A stretch of 64,000 nucleotides of DNA, from positions 1 through 64,000 of the forward strand of contig NZ_MZGV01000011.1 of assembly GCF_002029235.1 (NCBI RefSeq), read 5' to 3'. Made by a program: the position numbers and the translations under genes. This document shows positions 61,509 to 64,000 of the stretch, piece after piece; within the stretch, counting starts at the first letter, position 1; every line of letters starts with the position of its first letter. Under the pieces are notes generated by a model, which was not told where the DNA came from, made no database searches, and saw nothing but the letters and a program-made list of their open reading frames with translations. This stretch comes from Clostridium oryzae (lineage in GTDB: Bacteria > Bacillota > Clostridia > Clostridiales > Clostridiaceae).

Positions 61509-62048
61509 ATGAAGAAGATATTGACGGTATTCCTTTTGCTAGTTTTAAGCTTTTCAATTATAGACTTTAAATCAAACGCATACGATAAAAACTCTAATAT
61601 ATATTTAAATAAAGTACTAGATTTAAAATTAAAAAGTTCTACATCTAAAAATAAAAAGAGAATTTTTTATGGTACCTGGATAATAAAAAAGGCAATAGCA
61701 TACGGAAGAGTCACTGCCTATGGAAATAAAGAGATTAAAAAAATGATTGGAAAAAAACTAACATACTTAAGGCATGAAGCAAGCTATGATAATAATGTAT
61801 TAAAGCAGCCATATTATAAAATTTCGTCTATATCTAGAGATGAATTCTTTTCGTATTCATATACCGATTTATCAAAATTAGGAATAAAGAAAAAATCCAT
61901 TAAAATGGTAGAAATTTTTACTAATAAGTCCGCCACTCTATCGTGGGATAGCACAGGAAATTATTGTTTTATAAAAAATAAAGATACATTAATCTTATTG
62001 GATGGTGGTGTTTATTTTAAACTTGTAAGAAAAAGTAATGAATTTTGA
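61509..62048 (+). CDS. Secreted protein, second of the tandem pair
   Basis: 179 residues from ATG 61509, with TTGAGGAAAA upstream; a frame starting earlier would disrupt the signal sequence. Residues 1-22 are a signal peptide. The core RIFYGTWIIKKAIAYGRVTAYGNKEIKKMIGK aligns with residues 39 onward of the upstream paralogue. DGGVYFKLVRK is the shared C-terminus. Duplication is evident from the repeated DLSKLGIKKK and KNKDTLIL/KNKNTLIL phrases. Unknown function. A terminator follows. Confidence 0.8.
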   Translation: MKKILTVFLLLVLSFSIIDFKSNAYDKNSNIYLNKVLDLKLKSSTSKNKKRIFYGTWIIKKAIAYGRVTAYGNKEIKKMIGKKLTYLRHEASYDNNVLKQPYYKISSISRDEFFSYSYTDLSKLGIKKKSIKMVEIFTNKSATLSWDSTGNYCFIKNKDTLILLDGGVYFKLVRKSNEF

Positions 62049-62062
62049 AGGTGCTCAAAACA

Positions 62063-62107
62063 TTTAACTTCTTAACTTAAAGTCTCCATTTAAGTCAAGA
62101 AGTTAAA
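62063..62107. terminator. Bidirectional terminator
   Basis: TTTAACTTCTTAACTTAAA (62063-62081) and TTTAAGTCAAGAAGTTAAA (62089-62107) pair in all but one position, between the convergent secreted-protein and LuxR-type genes. Confidence 0.8.
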
Positions 62108-62114
62108 TACCTAA

Positions 62115-64000
62115 TTATAGAAGATTTTGTTCTTTAGCTGCGTCCACTGCAGCAATTCTGTTATTTACCTGAAGTTTCCCATAAATATTAATGATATGAG
62201 TTTTAACTGTAGCCAGCGAAATACTTAACTGCTGTCCTATTTCTTTATTTGATAATCCCTTTGCTAATTCCTTTAGTACATCTAGTTCCCTTTCACTAAG
62301 AATAGACTTACTATTAATATCACAAATGTCCATTATCTGTTTATAATGCAGTTTTTGATCTTCAGACATCTCGTTTCGAATATCCTTATCATAATCTGAT
62401 ATAAGTTTTCTTACAGTCTCCCTTTCAAAGTGGTACGGACTCAACATGCTATTCTTTGAACTATAAAATAAAGCTTCTCTAAACAAATTTATTACATCCC
62501 TTTTCTTTTCAGAATTGTTATATATAATAGAAATCTTTAACAGCGATGCCTGTACAAGTTTAAGCTTTATTCCATACCTTCTAGCATACTTTAAAATGTC
62601 ATCAATAATCATTAATGCTTCTTTATCTTCTCCCCTATGGAAAAATAAATCCGCATAGAGAAGCTTACTATCAAGACTCCTTCGACTTTCTTCCATTGTC
62701 TCATAACAGAGTTTAAATTTTTCTACTGTATCTCCTGCAAATTTAATTACCCTAAACATATACCTGAGCAGCCCCGCCATATATACTGAATTTTTATAGC
62801 TGATAGTCTCCATAAGCTCATGCACTATGTTAATTGCTTCATCATTTTCTTCTTTTATGAATTTATACTCTGCTACATTGTATTTGTAACCTCTATCCAC
62901 TGAAAAATTAATTTCAGGTATAAGATTTATTGCATTTTCAAGACAGCTTTTTGCCTCGACTAAATTCATCTGTTTTAAATACAGACCTGTAATGCCTACA
63001 TAAAAACTAGAATTAAGCATGAAAATACTTTCATTATCAGATAGCATCTTCTGCATTCTTTTATAAAGCTCTATACATTCATTAAGATCGCCCATATCTT
63101 CTAATATTTGAGATTTTATACTAAAGCAGAAGAATACTATATATAAATTATTCTGCTTTGCAGAATAGTCCACTGCTTTATCTACATAGCTTAATGCTTC
63201 GGCATATTTGCATTTAACATATAAAAAATATGCTTCTTTAATAAATATATAAGCCTTTGTAGCCGCTAACAATGGTAACCTTTCAATATTATCTATCTGA
63301 ATCGTATCTACTTCATTAATCTTGAAGGTATCTTCCACAAACATATTGGCATATTTAAATGCTGAAAAGATTAAATCATCAGACATATTCATTTTTACAT
63401 TGTTATAGATCTTACTGCACTTTTCAAACTCCATATTCGCAAAATAATAAAAGAAGCACTGATACGCAAAATCAGCATTTTTTATAATAAATTTATCAGG
63501 AATCATGTCTGCATACGAAAACAAAGCCGCATTTCCCGGAAAATTAAGTATAAAGTTCATAGCAGAATTATAATCTTCTCCGATAATAAACTGAGAAATG
63601 CACTCATTATAATCATTAATATCTCGAAATGCCTCCGCTGCTTTTAAATGAAACATAATTTGCTTTTCTCTATCCAGTTCCTTAAACCTATTATTTAGAT
63701 ATTCTTTTAAAATATTGTGATATCTATATACACCTATTTTCTCATCAATGCATATAATCATTATATTTTTATCTTGAAGCTTACCCAATATATCTGTGAA
63801 ATTCATATTTGAAAGCAATCTACTGCATATCTGTTCATTAAAGTATGGAAGTATTGAAGTTACAACAAGAAACTCTTTTTCCTCACGCTCAAGTCCATCA
63901 TATATTTCTTTAGTTACATACTCATTAATAAGCTTATCTTTTATATTAAAATTTTTAATCTGGCTTTCATTTCTGCCGCTTGCAGCTGCTGCTATAAGCT
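62115..64000 (-). CDS. MalT-like LuxR-family transcriptional regulator, 5' part missing
   Basis: The frame is open through the right edge (about 628 residues visible); the N-terminal ATPase of the MalT/STAND class must be beyond it. The visible part begins with a NEYVTKEIYDGLEREEKEFLVVTS segment, which in MalT-like proteins follows the nucleotide-binding domain. TPR-like helices fill the middle. The end is a LuxR-type DNA-binding domain: LSERELDVLKELAKGLSNKEIGQQLSIS, TVKTHIINIYGKLQV. It probably activates transcription when it binds a ligand. The target and the ligand are unknown. Confidence 0.9.
   Translation of the reverse strand, partial: LIAAAASGRNESQIKNFNIKDKLINEYVTKEIYDGLEREEKEFLVVTSILPYFNEQICSRLLSNMNFTDILGKLQDKNIMIICIDEKIGVYRYHNILKEYLNNRFKELDREKQIMFHLKAAEAFRDINDYNECISQFIIGEDYNSAMNFILNFPGNAALFSYADMIPDKFIIKNADFAYQCFFYYFANMEFEKCSKIYNNVKMNMSDDLIFSAFKYANMFVEDTFKINEVDTIQIDNIERLPLLAATKAYIFIKEAYFLYVKCKYAEALSYVDKAVDYSAKQNNLYIVFFCFSIKSQILEDMGDLNECIELYKRMQKMLSDNESIFMLNSSFYVGITGLYLKQMNLVEAKSCLENAINLIPEINFSVDRGYKYNVAEYKFIKEENDEAINIVHELMETISYKNSVYMAGLLRYMFRVIKFAGDTVEKFKLCYETMEESRRSLDSKLLYADLFFHRGEDKEALMIIDDILKYARRYGIKLKLVQASLLKISIIYNNSEKKRDVINLFREALFYSSKNSMLSPYHFERETVRKLISDYDKDIRNEMSEDQKLHYKQIMDICDINSKSILSERELDVLKELAKGLSNKEIGQQLSISLATVKTHIINIYGKLQVNNRIAAVDAAKEQNLL

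Overview
The window is a low-GC, AT-rich chromosomal segment that reads as a spore-forming anaerobic Clostridium. The evidence is a partial 16S rRNA gene of clostridial type, an alpha/beta small acid-soluble spore protein, a CotF-type coat protein, glutamine synthetase III, several oxygen-sensitive radical-SAM enzymes, an H-NOX chemoreceptor, and AGGAGG-type ribosome binding sites with frequent TTG and GTG starts. I do not name a species. Most genes are housekeeping or metabolic. There is no prophage, CRISPR array or intact transposase gene.

Layout. 1-130 is the 5' end of a 16S rRNA gene on the minus strand, with its promoter at 331-359. 1-6.6 kb holds a sirtuin, a small SH3-like membrane protein, a histidine phosphatase, methionine aminopeptidase with a SEC-C tail, a YflT-like stress protein, a CotF protein and an unrecognised 59-residue gene. 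6.9-11.6 kb holds an XRE/DUF2975 pair, an MFS transporter with its ROK regulator and operator, a small radical-SAM protein, and an SMR guanidinium exporter behind a guanidine-I riboswitch. 11.6-22.3 kb carries an ABC-F protein, an RlmI-type methyltransferase, ComB, a PucR-type regulator, an orphan sugar-ABC ATPase, a YtqA-type radical SAM, a lipoprotein with a glycine-rich linker, a YkvI-type transporter and a PflX-type radical SAM. 22.9-36.2 kb has the H-NOX chemoreceptor, an inactive S24-type regulator, a cyclophilin, GlnN, MurI and a 1.76-kilo-residue ATPase/TPR/GGDEF signalling protein. 36.5-41.5 kb has small genes, the spore SASP, dCTP deaminase, PepF and a TPR protein. 41.6-44.8 kb is the nadABC operon behind a perfect 26-bp palindrome. 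45-51.4 kb has a ClpE-type unfoldase, an ACT/UPF0210 pair, DAHP synthase and a lipoprotein. 51.8-59.1 kb is a seven-gene cobalamin operon (cobQ-cbiB-cobD-btuFCD-cobO) under a cobalamin riboswitch. The right end has a DppA-type aminopeptidase, a lysozyme remnant, two tandem paralogous secreted proteins and a MalT/LuxR-type regulator cut by the window edge.

The most unusual content is non-coding. Three families of structured dispersed repeats occur: a short hairpin (about 60 bp) with a conserved loop and compensated stems; a long hairpin (about 192 bp) whose terminal stem also co-varies between copies; and a 350-370 bp MITE-like element with 16-bp terminal inverted repeats, plus solo fragments of it. 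Two further unique hairpins of about 115 bp sit at 36.4 and 44.8 kb. Four of the six hairpin copies in the first two families begin within two bases of a stop codon, so they probably act as mobile terminators. Regulation of several units is visible directly: two riboswitches with terminators, and two palindromic operators placed just downstream of -10 boxes.
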